NCBI GenBank assembly: GCA_002841035.1
Contig: PHDR01000157.1
Span: 1-6,734, forward strand
Length of the DNA: 6,734 nt
Origin: Bacteroidetes bacterium HGW-Bacteroidetes-12
GTDB lineage: Bacteria > Bacteroidota > Bacteroidia > Flavobacteriales_E > Vicingaceae
Direction of reading: 5' to 3'
Below, piece after piece: positions 1 to 5,452 of the stretch. Under the pieces are notes generated by a model, which saw only the letters and a list, made by a program, of their open reading frames with translations, was not told where the DNA came from and did not search any database. Both the position numbers and the translations under genes were made by a program. Position 1 is the stretch's first letter. Each line of letters begins with the position of its first letter.

Positions 1-380
1 AACAATCGGGGGTAGTGGATGTATATTGTAAAGCAGACTTCATCTTCATCCCTTTAAAAATAGATTTTCAAAATCTTGATAGCCTTAAATTGTTTCTCCA
101 ATATTATGAAGAGGATATTGTGATTGAAAAATTAAACAATAATTCTACATGTGTAGTTACCGCATTTTTGAATAATGTTGATAATAGAAATAAAGATACC
201 AGAGGGTTCTTAAACATTAAGGAAGAGTTTGATAAAATGATTCCTTTAATGGAAAACTATATAAGTAGAAGCGTCCTCTTCGAAAGAGGATTTAACACTT
301 TTGAGACTTATGAAAATGTAGTTGATAAAAAAAAGTATTGGAACTTCTATAAAGAAGTTTTAGACATTATTGATAATTAA
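1..380 (+). CDS. ParA/TraA-like ATPase, C-terminal part (5' partial)
   Basis: The reading frame is open to the left edge, so this is the end of a gene that starts outside the window. The GTG at 15 is an internal codon, not a convincing start. The visible part opens with a stretch ending in CKADFIFIPLKID, which matches the 'aD-hydrophobic-IPl' strand that follows the Walker B region in ParA/MinD-type ATPases. A mixed helical tail follows (about 100 residues) without further obvious motifs. The P-loop and Walker B would be upstream and cannot be checked. ParA-like proteins sit next to DUF3408 proteins at the start of tra regions in Bacteroidota conjugative elements, and the next gene here is of that kind, 11 bp downstream. 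A role in element partitioning or transfer is inferred from family and context. Confidence 0.65.
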   Translation, partial: QSGVVDVYCKADFIFIPLKIDFQNLDSLKLFLQYYEEDIVIEKLNNNSTCVVTAFLNNVDNRNKDTRGFLNIKEEFDKMIPLMENYISRSVLFERGFNTFETYENVVDKKKYWNFYKEVLDIIDN

Positions 381-391
381 AATTAAACACC

Positions 392-841
392 ATGGCAAAA
401 ACTATTCAAGATTTAGATTTCGCTTCTTTTATTACTAAAAAACCGACTGATAAAAGAAAAGATACCCCTACAAAATCCAAAACAGAAGCAGAAAAAAAAA
501 TAAATAAAAAAACAGCTACGCCTGTTGTTAAACCCCCTACGATAAATAGGAAAAAAGAAGAAGAAATTACACCACCGGTAATTACAGCTCAAGAAACAGA
601 AAAAAAAGCAGAAACTAAAGAATATATAGAAAAAAACTTTTTAGATTTTTTTGAGAAAAGGTTTACTACTGAAAATTCAGACCTAGTAGCTATTGACAGA
701 AACTTAAAAAATAAAATAGCTTTACTTTGTAGCACAAATAGAAAAACCTCACAACTTACTTTAGTATCAAACATCATTCAAGAATGGTTTGATAAAAATG
801 AGAAAGAAGTAAACAGGCAGTTAAAATCAATCTTTAAATAA
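392..841 (+). CDS. DUF3408-like conjugal transfer protein (TraB-type)
   Basis: This 149-residue protein starts at an ATG 11 bp after the ParA-like stop, so the two are probably co-transcribed. Residues 19 to about 85 are low-complexity and rich in Lys, Thr, Pro and Glu, typical of a disordered linker. The last 50 residues (IDRNLKNKIALLCS, then SQLTLVSNIIQEWFDKNEKEV) have the spacing of the DUF3408 domain: a short strand, a helix, then an 'xxNIIxEWhxxN' helix. The fold resembles a ribbon-helix-helix DNA-binding unit. DUF3408 proteins are found beside ParA-like proteins in Bacteroidota conjugative transposons; the molecular role is poorly defined. The call rests on pattern and neighbourhood. 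The stop codon TAA (839-841) is the first three bases of an inverted repeat whose partner ends the DUF3945-like gene at 4194. Confidence 0.65.
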   Translation: MAKTIQDLDFASFITKKPTDKRKDTPTKSKTEAEKKINKKTATPVVKPPTINRKKEEEITPPVITAQETEKKAETKEYIEKNFLDFFEKRFTTENSDLVAIDRNLKNKIALLCSTNRKTSQLTLVSNIIQEWFDKNEKEVNRQLKSIFK

Positions 842-856
842 GAGAAGCCCTAATAA
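839..856 (+). repeat. Left arm of 18-bp inverted repeat framing the cargo block
   Basis: TAAGAGAAGCCCTAATAA here matches the reverse complement of 4179-4196 at 17 of 18 positions (C/T difference at the eleventh base). It begins at the stop codon of the DUF3408-like gene. Similarity stops at both ends of the 18 bases. The two arms enclose about 3.3 kb containing the HEPN, peptidase, msrB and broken yaaA genes. Confidence 0.7.
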
Positions 857-900
857 ATGCCTCAATTAAGCAGGGTATAACTGAAAGGTTAAAACAGTTA

Positions 901-936
901 AAAACTTCCAGCAGCAATGTTGGAGGTTTTTGTTTT
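901..936 (+). terminator. Rho-independent terminator after the ParA/DUF3408 operon
   Basis: AAAACTTCCA (901-910) pairs with TGGAGGTTTT (921-930) over ten base pairs with one T-G wobble. The loop is 10 nt, and TGTTTT follows the stem. The hairpin lies 60 bp after the DUF3408-like stop codon. The A-run before the stem means it could also act on transcripts of the minus-strand HEPN gene coming the other way. Confidence 0.75.
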
Positions 937-991
937 AGTTCTAATTCAGGATGTTGTTTGGTTTTTTAAATTATTGCCTTTTTAGGAAGTC

Positions 992-1017
992 GTGCAACAG
1001 TTACTGCTGTTAGGCAC
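992..1017 (-). other. Bulged hairpin over the HEPN stop codon; attC-like boundary
   Basis: On the minus strand GTGC-CT-AACAG pairs with CTGTTGCAC: nine base pairs interrupted by a two-base bulge, with a 6-nt loop. The TAA stop of the HEPN gene lies inside a GCCTAAC heptamer (1009-1015), which fits the RYYYAAC end motif of integron attC sites, where the heptamer typically lies at or near the cassette gene's stop codon. No matching full-length distal half was identified, so an attC identity is only a hypothesis. It may simply be a transcript-end hairpin. Confidence 0.35.
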
Positions 1018-1957
1018 AGTTTGGTTTTCCTAATACCAAATCAAGCATATATTCCTCAAACTCTTTATTGTCCGCTTCTGTAGAATTCATTTTTCGAAAA
1101 AATTTATCTAAGTCTGCGGAGTCTTGGATTTTATTTGTTACTCGTCTAACTAGGTCGTCAGTTTGTTTTGAAATATTTTTTAATTTATCTGCACTCACAT
1201 TAATTGTTGAGCCGTGAACAACTTTAGACCTTATGCTATAAATTTCTTTCACTTGTTTGAAAATTTTTTTTCGAGCATCAAAATTATCTTCTAAAAAGCA
1301 GGCAATTCGTTCAGAAAGTTTATGTGTCAACTCGATATTGTCTGATGAAAACAATGATTCAAATACGGTGCAATAATGGCTAATCTTTATTCCCAAGTCA
1401 TTTTGAGACCTTGCTGTTTGTGTCAGAATATATGCAATTGCAATTCTTTGCATTCCCTTTTCAAGTAGTGTGGGTTTTGCTGAGGAGTCTTTAAAAGGAG
1501 TATGTTTTAAGTTATCAGCGAATAACTTTTCCTTATTAGCCAATAATTCAACTTTCGAGAAGGAGACATTTAAGTGTCCTTCGCCAAATGAAGTTGTAAA
1601 GCCCCCTGTTATAGTATTACTATGTATATCTGTGAAATTAGATAAAGTAATAAGGTTTGAACGTAAATAAGGATATGCAATATAACTTGTCATCAAGTCA
1701 GCACAATGGTCTTTAACTCGCCAAAGTTCTTGCAAAATCTTTTTAGAAAGAGAGATATACTCACATAGAACGGTGTCATTGTTTGAACTGTCAATTTCAT
1801 GGTCATTAATGGCATAAAAAACAGCATTAGCATTTTGTAATTCACTTGCTTCTAATTTACCAATTACATCACAAAAAAAGTTATTAAGTAAAGTGTTAAT
1901 AAAAGTCTTATTGTTGGTTGAAAAATGTTTTTCAGCAAGCCCTAAATATAGGTTTTT
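1010..1957 (-). CDS. Apea-like HEPN domain protein; start codon disrupted
   Basis: The frame is open from 1957 down to a TAA at 1010 (315 codons). The C-terminal third carries HKLSERIACFLE, then KEIYSIRSKVVHG, the R-x4-H signature of HEPN domains in the Apea-like arrangement (Arg 243 and His 248 counted from 1957). HEPN proteins are usually RNases or RNA-binding proteins in toxin, defence or stress systems; an active R-x4-H suggests RNase capability. The start is a problem. There is no in-frame ATG or GTG in the open frame, and the only common alternative is a TTG at 1733-1735, which would discard about 74 plausible coding residues (including YLGLAEKHF). An in-frame ATG lies at 1976-1978 but is separated by a TGA at 1958-1960. 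The gene may be 5'-truncated, carry a nonsense mutation, or contain a sequencing error. No antitoxin-like partner gene is adjacent. Confidence 0.6.
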   Translation of the reverse strand, partial: KNLYLGLAEKHFSTNNKTFINTLLNNFFCDVIGKLEASELQNANAVFYAINDHEIDSSNNDTVLCEYISLSKKILQELWRVKDHCADLMTSYIAYPYLRSNLITLSNFTDIHSNTITGGFTTSFGEGHLNVSFSKVELLANKEKLFADNLKHTPFKDSSAKPTLLEKGMQRIAIAYILTQTARSQNDLGIKISHYCTVFESLFSSDNIELTHKLSERIACFLEDNFDARKKIFKQVKEIYSIRSKVVHGSTINVSADKLKNISKQTDDLVRRVTNKIQDSADLDKFFRKMNSTEADNKEFEEYMLDLVLGKPNCA

Positions 1958-1962
1958 TCAAC
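1917..1962. repeat. Nested inverted repeats around the HEPN 5' end
   Basis: GTTGAAAAA (1917-1925) is inversely repeated as TTTTTCAAC (1954-1962), and TGAAAAA-TG-TTTTTCA forms a second palindrome at 1919-1934. These alternatives overlap the point where the HEPN frame loses its start. They could be recombination scars or competing hairpins; the A/T runs lower the significance. Confidence 0.35.
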
Positions 1963-1965
1963 GAA

Positions 1966-2054
1966 ATACTCCGCCCATAATGTTTGGCAATAATACGCAA
2001 ACAAGTGGGGCTGCAATCCATGGCATCGGTTTGGTGGTAGTGTGGAAAAGGCAT
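1966..2054 (-). other. GC-richer intergenic segment between peptidase and HEPN genes; cassette-boundary-like
   Basis: Directly after the peptidase stop codon (2055-2057) comes a roughly 90-bp non-coding segment with visibly higher GC content than its surroundings. On the minus strand it holds CCACACTACCACC, a CCATGG palindrome at 2018-2023, GCAGCCCCACTTGTTTGCG and GCCAAACATTATGGGCGG. The composition and position, immediately after one gene and before the next in the same direction, look like a dispersed intergenic repeat or a degenerate recombination site. From memory, similar segments recur between accessory genes of Bacteroidota, but this was not searched. No strong single stem was found by eye. 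Confidence 0.35.
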
Positions 2055-3230
2055 TTATTGAAATTTAACTTCTAATCCATGTGTCGCATAAAACTCTATT
2101 TTCTGTCTCAAATATTTATTTATGGCGTTTCTCTTTATGCCAAACTCTGTTTCAATGGCTCTGTAAGAATCAATGTTTTCATTACCATAATTAAATACTT
2201 TTTTCAGTTTATTTATTCCCCCTTGCTCAAGGGCTATATGGCAAAATATTGCAGCAATAATATAATGGGGAGACGTAAATTCATCTAATTGAGAAAAGTC
2301 TTCAATAAAATTATTCAAATTAATTTCAGGATGCTTTTTTAGGTACTCATTTACTCGCTTAATATGATAATATAATGTGTGATTGAAATGAGCATTTTCA
2401 CCACCCCAGTAGGTTACAATGCCCAAGTGAAATATGCCACTATTAGGAAATTTACTTAATATTGAATGTGTAATTTCATGTCTATAATCTTCTCCAGCTA
2501 CTGTATTTGAATATATTATTTTGTTATTAAAATCATAAAATCCACATAAATTGTTTTCACTTCCTATACCAACAACAAAATCGAAGCCTTGCAATTCAAA
2601 TATCTTATCACAATTTTCTGCTATATAATAATCTAATGTATCAAGATTGATTTCAAATAATTTTGATAGTCGTATATAATAATCGGTTGCTTCATCAGCT
2701 TTATGAATATTAAATGGGTGGTTGGGATGATAAAAATAATTAAAATAACCTACTTTTATTTTTCTATAACTAGTTGTGTAATAGGATAAAAAATTAAATA
2801 ATTTATAATTACCTTTTTCCTTTTTTGCAATATAATTAACAATAGCTAATGGATAAATAGATTTGTCTGGATAAGGAAAATAAAACATTGATTTTATTTG
2901 ATAAGAATCTCCTAACGGAGTTATTGATAACACAACATTTTTTCCACCCCTATATGCTAAACCATAAAGAGAAGGAGATAAAAATCCAGCACTATTAATT
3001 AAATCAAAAGAAGTGTATTTTTGTTTTTCAATTTCATTCCAATAAGGATTATTATAAATGCTATCAGGTTGTGCGTTGAGATAATTTACCCATAATTTAA
3101 AAATTGCTTTTTTATTATCATTGTTCATTGTATCGATACCTGCAGCTAAAGTAACTTGAATTTTTTGGCTAATAGCAATAAAAGTGAAACTATTCAAAAA
3201 AATGATGAGCAGTAAAATTTTTGTTTTCAT
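2055..3230 (-). CDS. Secreted HExxH metallopeptidase-like protein (peptidase MA-like)
   Basis: This is a 391-residue protein. Residues 1 to about 21 form a Sec signal peptide (Lys at 2 and 4, a Leu/Ile/Phe core, AIS before Gln22), without a lipobox cysteine. DYRHEITHSIL (HEITH at 251-255) is a zinc-binding HExxH helix. About 15 residues later GIVTYWGGE resembles the Gly-[hydrophobic]-x-x-Tyr segment that follows HExxH in MA-clan gluzincins. Conservation of the third ligand cannot be settled by eye, with Glu278 as one candidate. Further on, IIAAIFCHIALEQGGINKLKKVF and a GIKRNAINKYLRQKIEFY tail match the 'helix - GG - helix' ending of this clan. The protein probably acts in the periplasm or outside the cell; no substrate can be named. 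The start is the ATG before the signal peptide. It reads in the same direction as the HEPN gene, but the segment between them argues against one tight operon. Confidence 0.6.
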   Translation of the reverse strand: MKTKILLLIIFLNSFTFIAISQKIQVTLAAGIDTMNNDNKKAIFKLWVNYLNAQPDSIYNNPYWNEIEKQKYTSFDLINSAGFLSPSLYGLAYRGGKNVVLSITPLGDSYQIKSMFYFPYPDKSIYPLAIVNYIAKKEKGNYKLFNFLSYYTTSYRKIKVGYFNYFYHPNHPFNIHKADEATDYYIRLSKLFEINLDTLDYYIAENCDKIFELQGFDFVVGIGSENNLCGFYDFNNKIIYSNTVAGEDYRHEITHSILSKFPNSGIFHLGIVTYWGGENAHFNHTLYYHIKRVNEYLKKHPEINLNNFIEDFSQLDEFTSPHYIIAAIFCHIALEQGGINKLKKVFNYGNENIDSYRAIETEFGIKRNAINKYLRQKIEFYATHGLEVKFQ

Positions 3231-3269
3231 ATTTTATGATTTAATTTTTCAAGCTACTTTTTTAACGAG

Positions 3270-3299
3270 TAGTTGCCCTTTGTATAGTTGCCCTTTGTA
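3270..3299. repeat. Perfect 15-bp tandem duplication
   Basis: TAGTTGCCCTTTGTA occurs twice head to tail (3270-3284 and 3285-3299). It lies 40 bp upstream of the metallopeptidase start and 45 bp downstream of the msrB stop. It could be a recent slippage duplication or a doubled regulator site in the peptidase leader. Confidence 0.8.
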
Positions 3300-3344
3300 A
3301 AGCTCGGTTTTATCTTGCAAGAATTTAACGGGGACAAAGTAAGT

Positions 3345-3728
3345 CTATTTTTCTTTAAAATTTAAACTAATCGAATTTACGCAATATCTTAATCCAGTTG
3401 CTGTTGGGCCATCATTAAACACATGACCCAAATGCGAGTTGCAGTTAGCACAAACAATTTCAACACGCAACATTCCCAACGATTTATCTAGCACTTCCTT
3501 AATTTTTCCTTTTTTAATTTCGCTATCAAAACTAGGCCAACCACAGCCCGATTCAAATTTAGAAGTAGCGTCAAACAAAACTTCATTGCACCCTTTGCAT
3601 AAATAAACACCGTTATTAAAATGCAAATTATATTTTCCGCTAAAGGGAGGCTCTGTGCCTTTTTCTCTTAAAACACGGTACTCTTTTTCTGTAAGTTTAG
3701 ATTTCCAATCGCTGTCCGAAATATTCAT
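3345..3728 (-). CDS. msrB: Peptide-methionine (R)-S-oxide reductase MsrB
   Basis: This is a complete 127-residue MsrB, a usual length for the single-domain enzyme. It reduces the R-epimer of methionine sulfoxide in proteins, normally with thioredoxin as the electron donor, as part of oxidative-damage repair. The structural zinc cysteines form two CxxC pairs (C44/C47 in CKGC; C93/C96 in CANC). GCGWPSF (61-67) is the family signature, with C62 at the usual recycling-cysteine position. HLGHVFNDGP is followed by TGLRYCVNS, with C116 as the catalytic cysteine. There is no signal peptide, so it is expected in the cytoplasm. All key residues are present and the gene looks functional. It is divergent from the yaaA fragment with 37 bp between the two starts, and both original neighbours concern oxidative stress. 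Confidence 0.96.
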   Translation of the reverse strand: MNISDSDWKSKLTEKEYRVLREKGTEPPFSGKYNLHFNNGVYLCKGCNEVLFDATSKFESGCGWPSFDSEIKKGKIKEVLDKSLGMLRVEIVCANCNSHLGHVFNDGPTATGLRYCVNSISLNFKEK

Positions 3729-3737
3729 TTTAATATG

Positions 3738-3745
3738 TAATTTTG
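3738..3745 (+). promoter_or_regulatory. Bacteroidota -7 element upstream of yaaA
   Basis: TAATTTTG fits the TAnnTTTG -7 consensus and lies 21 bp before the yaaA ATG, inside the 37-bp msrB/yaaA divergent gap. No clear TTG -33 element was confirmed; it would fall within the start of msrB. Confidence 0.4.
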
Positions 3746-3765
3746 TGTTGTAAAATTAATCAAAT

Positions 3766-3885
3766 ATGTTAGTAGTTATTTCGCCAGCCAAAAAACTAGC
3801 TATTACAGGAGCTAAACCACAAAAAAAATCACTTCCCACATTTATAAATCAGGCTTCTCAATTAATTCAACAACTAAGAAAATTT
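3766..3885 (+). pseudogene. yaaA: YaaA peroxide-stress protein, N-terminal fragment only
   Basis: The first 40 codons read MLVVISPAKKLAI, then a SLPTFINQASQLIQQLRKF segment. This matches the N-terminus of YaaA (DUF328), a protein of about 250 residues that lowers free iron and limits damage during peroxide stress. After F40 the similarity ends abruptly. The frame continues to a stop at 4002, but that tail (CKSFLICLVLLFLQ and on) is antisense to a plausible minus-strand coding stretch and is not YaaA-like. More than 80 percent of the gene is missing, so it is almost certainly non-functional. The breakpoint near 3885 marks a recombination or insertion junction between a chromosome-like msrB-yaaA tract and other DNA. 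Confidence 0.8.
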
Positions 3886-3988
3886 TGTAAGTCCTTTCTG
3901 ATTTGTCTCGTCCTTTTGTTTCTTCAGGAACAGTATCTTGCCCTGTTATTGGGCTTTCTAGGTCTCGATTGTCAAATGATTCTTCCAT
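3842..3988 (-). pseudogene. Unrecognised gene, N-terminal fragment cut at the yaaA junction
   Basis: From an ATG at 3986-3988 the frame reads a hydrophilic N-terminus: MEESFDNRDLESPITGQ, then EETKGRDKSERTYKIF. After about 36 residues it crosses the yaaA breakpoint near 3885 and continues for 12 residues antisense to yaaA before a TAA. So the 48-codon frame is a chimera: a genuine-looking gene start with its remainder lost. The acidic, polar N-terminus gives no clue to the family. An alternative is that the stretch was never coding. The fragment faces the yaaA fragment tail to tail, which is what a deletion or insertion joining two truncated genes would leave. Confidence 0.4.
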
Positions 3989-4038
3989 TTTTCATTATTT
4001 AATATTTTTTGAATGTGGTTTGTTGTCAATGGTTGCAG

Positions 4039-4076
4039 CCAACATCAGTTCGTCTAAAAACCACCATTAGTTCATC
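4039..4076. repeat. Imperfect 22-bp-period tandem repeat
   Basis: CCAACATCAGTTCGTC (4039-4054) and CCACCATTAGTTCATC (4061-4076) match at 13 of 16 positions with a 22-bp period. They lie in the 205-bp stretch between the gene fragment and the DUF3945-like stop. I see no convincing gene there; it also has a short AAGTTT/AAACTT hairpin (about 4120-4135). Confidence 0.4.
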
Positions 4077-4178
4077 AAAAATAGATAAAAAACAGAAGTA
4101 AAAGAAGCGATTAGGCGAAAGTTTATAAAAACTTAGCGAAAATCAAATTGACTAGTCCTAAATAATCGATACAGCTTA

Positions 4179-4196
4179 TTATTAGAGCTTCTCTTA
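4179..4196 (-). repeat. Right arm of 18-bp inverted repeat framing the cargo block
   Basis: On the minus strand this reads TAAGAGAAGCTCTAATAA and starts at the stop codon of the DUF3945-like gene. It is the inverted partner of 839-856, with a single mismatch. Both copies have the same register relative to a stop codon although the two proteins' C-termini are unrelated. Confidence 0.7.
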
Positions 4197-5291
4197 CATA
4201 TCTCCAAAAGCAGTATTGCTAATTTTTTCAGTGTTCTTCATCGCACTATCAAGTAATTGTTTATTTTTTTCTTTAGGCTTACCCATTTGAGTTTTTTCTA
4301 AGTCAGCTTCGGCTTTAATACCGGAACTATTTTTATCCTTTAATTCTGTAATCCTGGCATTCATCTTATTCTTATCTACATTGAGTATGGCGTAAGCTGC
4401 TATTTTATCTTCATTATTAATATTCTTATCATTTTGAATGTTATCAAGTAGTTTATTTGAAGGAGTAGGGATGTTTTTTGCTAACGTATTCGCTTTAGCA
4501 AAATCTTTTTCTTTAATCGCCAATAACAATTTTTTCTCATGTGTTTCTAGTGGGTTAGATTCATCCATTAAATTTGAATCATTAGGTTTTTCTGTTGAGA
4601 CATTTGTAGTATTTTCAATAGCTTTTTCCTGGCTAGAACTATATTCGATATCTTTTGAGGAACTTACGACATTAGTAATTTCTTTTTTATTATTTCTTTC
4701 TTCTAAAAGTAACATTGCTTCTTTATCAGAAAGAGCCTTATAATCGGAATATTCAACCCCTTTGTTATCCATTGTAAATCTTACCGAAGCCATAAAATAA
4801 CCTTCATCACCTTTTAAAACAATAGAAGGAACTCTTTCTCTGTTTTTTAATGCATCTAGTTCATTATTAGAAAATTCATATTGTCCTAATTTGAAACTAC
4901 CTAACTCATCTAATTTAATTTCATCTGCTTTCTTAACAACAATTGTATTTAACTCAGGATCTATTTGTAAAAATAAATTCTCCCCTTTATAATTGATGTT
5001 AACAGCTTGACCTTTTTTTAAGGTGTTTGTTTCTTCTTCAGTAAAAACTTTATTGCCAATTTTTTTTGGAATAATTAATTCATGTTCTTTGAACATATAT
5101 TTGAATTTTAATTTCCCCTTATCATCTTCTGATATTAGAATTTTAGCATCTTTTTTTCTACCATCATCTAAAAGAATATTTTCTTTTAGTGTTGTTGGTT
5201 TTCCATCAAGAATTAAATCAATGTCTTTATCGGAAAAATCAATTCCGGTTTTAACTAATTTTTTTTTAAGCTCATCTTTTGAATGCTTCAT
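4194..5291 (-). CDS. DUF4099/DUF3945-like conjugative-element protein
   Basis: This 365-residue protein has no signal peptide or membrane segment and is very rich in Lys, Asp, Glu and Asn. The N-terminal half has three related modules of about 60 residues. Each has a short helix of the form F-[ST]-x-x-[ED]-[x]n-L-x-x-G-[x]n followed by beta strands, at F19 (FSDKDIDLILDGKPT), F83 (FTEEETNTLKKGQAV) and F140 (FSNNELDALKNRERV). The strand stretches KYMFKEHELIIP and FMASVRFTMDNKGVEY resemble DUF3945 signatures. Residues 205-250 are a Ser/Asn linker, and 250-320 form a helical, possibly TPR-like segment (LAIKEKDFAKANTLAK). These families accompany mobilisation and DNA-processing genes in Bacteroidota conjugative elements, but the function is unknown. 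The gene is divergent from the pilin operon across a 161-bp gap. Confidence 0.6.
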   Translation of the reverse strand: MKHSKDELKKKLVKTGIDFSDKDIDLILDGKPTTLKENILLDDGRKKDAKILISEDDKGKLKFKYMFKEHELIIPKKIGNKVFTEEETNTLKKGQAVNINYKGENLFLQIDPELNTIVVKKADEIKLDELGSFKLGQYEFSNNELDALKNRERVPSIVLKGDEGYFMASVRFTMDNKGVEYSDYKALSDKEAMLLLEERNNKKEITNVVSSSKDIEYSSSQEKAIENTTNVSTEKPNDSNLMDESNPLETHEKKLLLAIKEKDFAKANTLAKNIPTPSNKLLDNIQNDKNINNEDKIAAYAILNVDKNKMNARITELKDKNSSGIKAEADLEKTQMGKPKEKNKQLLDSAMKNTEKISNTAFGDM

Positions 5292-5386
5292 TATATAATA
5301 GTTTAAGGTTGTTTTTTTAGTATCTGAATAGTATCTTCTTTCAGCTTTTTTGTTAAATTTTAAAATAAAAAGGCGAAATTATTTAT

Positions 5387-5423
5387 AATTATAACAAATA
5401 AGTGAAATTAAGTTATAATTTTG
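5387..5423 (+). promoter_or_regulatory. Operator-like dyad and -7 element upstream of the tra operon
   Basis: TAATTTTG (5416-5423) fits the Bacteroidota -7 consensus TAnnTTTG and lies 29 bp before the first pilin-like ATG. AATTATAAC (5387-5395) and GTTATAATT (5412-5420) form a perfect 9-bp dyad with a 16-bp spacer, and its right arm overlaps the -7 element. This geometry suits a dimeric repressor. The left arm also belongs to a 12-bp palindrome, TTATAATTATAA (5383-5394). The sequence is very AT-rich, which weakens the case, and no clear -33 element was found. Confidence 0.4.
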
Positions 5424-5452
5424 CAGCCGTTTAATCCTTAAACTAAATATAA

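Noticed and set aside
1470..1670. Plus-strand open frame of 66 codons
   Set aside because: It lies entirely antisense to the HEPN gene and has no recognisable protein character.
1893..2288. Two short plus-strand open frames (1893-2075 and 2079-2288)
   Set aside because: Both run antisense to the HEPN and peptidase genes or across the intergenic segment, and their translations look random.
3886..4002. Tail of the yaaA frame as a hydrophobic membrane segment (CKSFLICLVLLFLQ)
   Set aside because: It lies beyond the point where YaaA similarity ends and is antisense to a more plausible coding stretch.
4003..4193. Short frames on the minus strand (for example one ending FLDELMLAATIDNKPHSKNIK-type residues)
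   Set aside because: They are interrupted by stops within about 25 codons and overlap an imperfect tandem repeat, so coding is not supported.
4438..5298. Plus-strand open frames opposite the DUF3945-like gene (4438-4743, 5023-5298)
   Set aside because: They are Ser/Phe/Leu-rich mirror frames of a Lys/Glu/Asn-rich gene, the usual antisense artefact.
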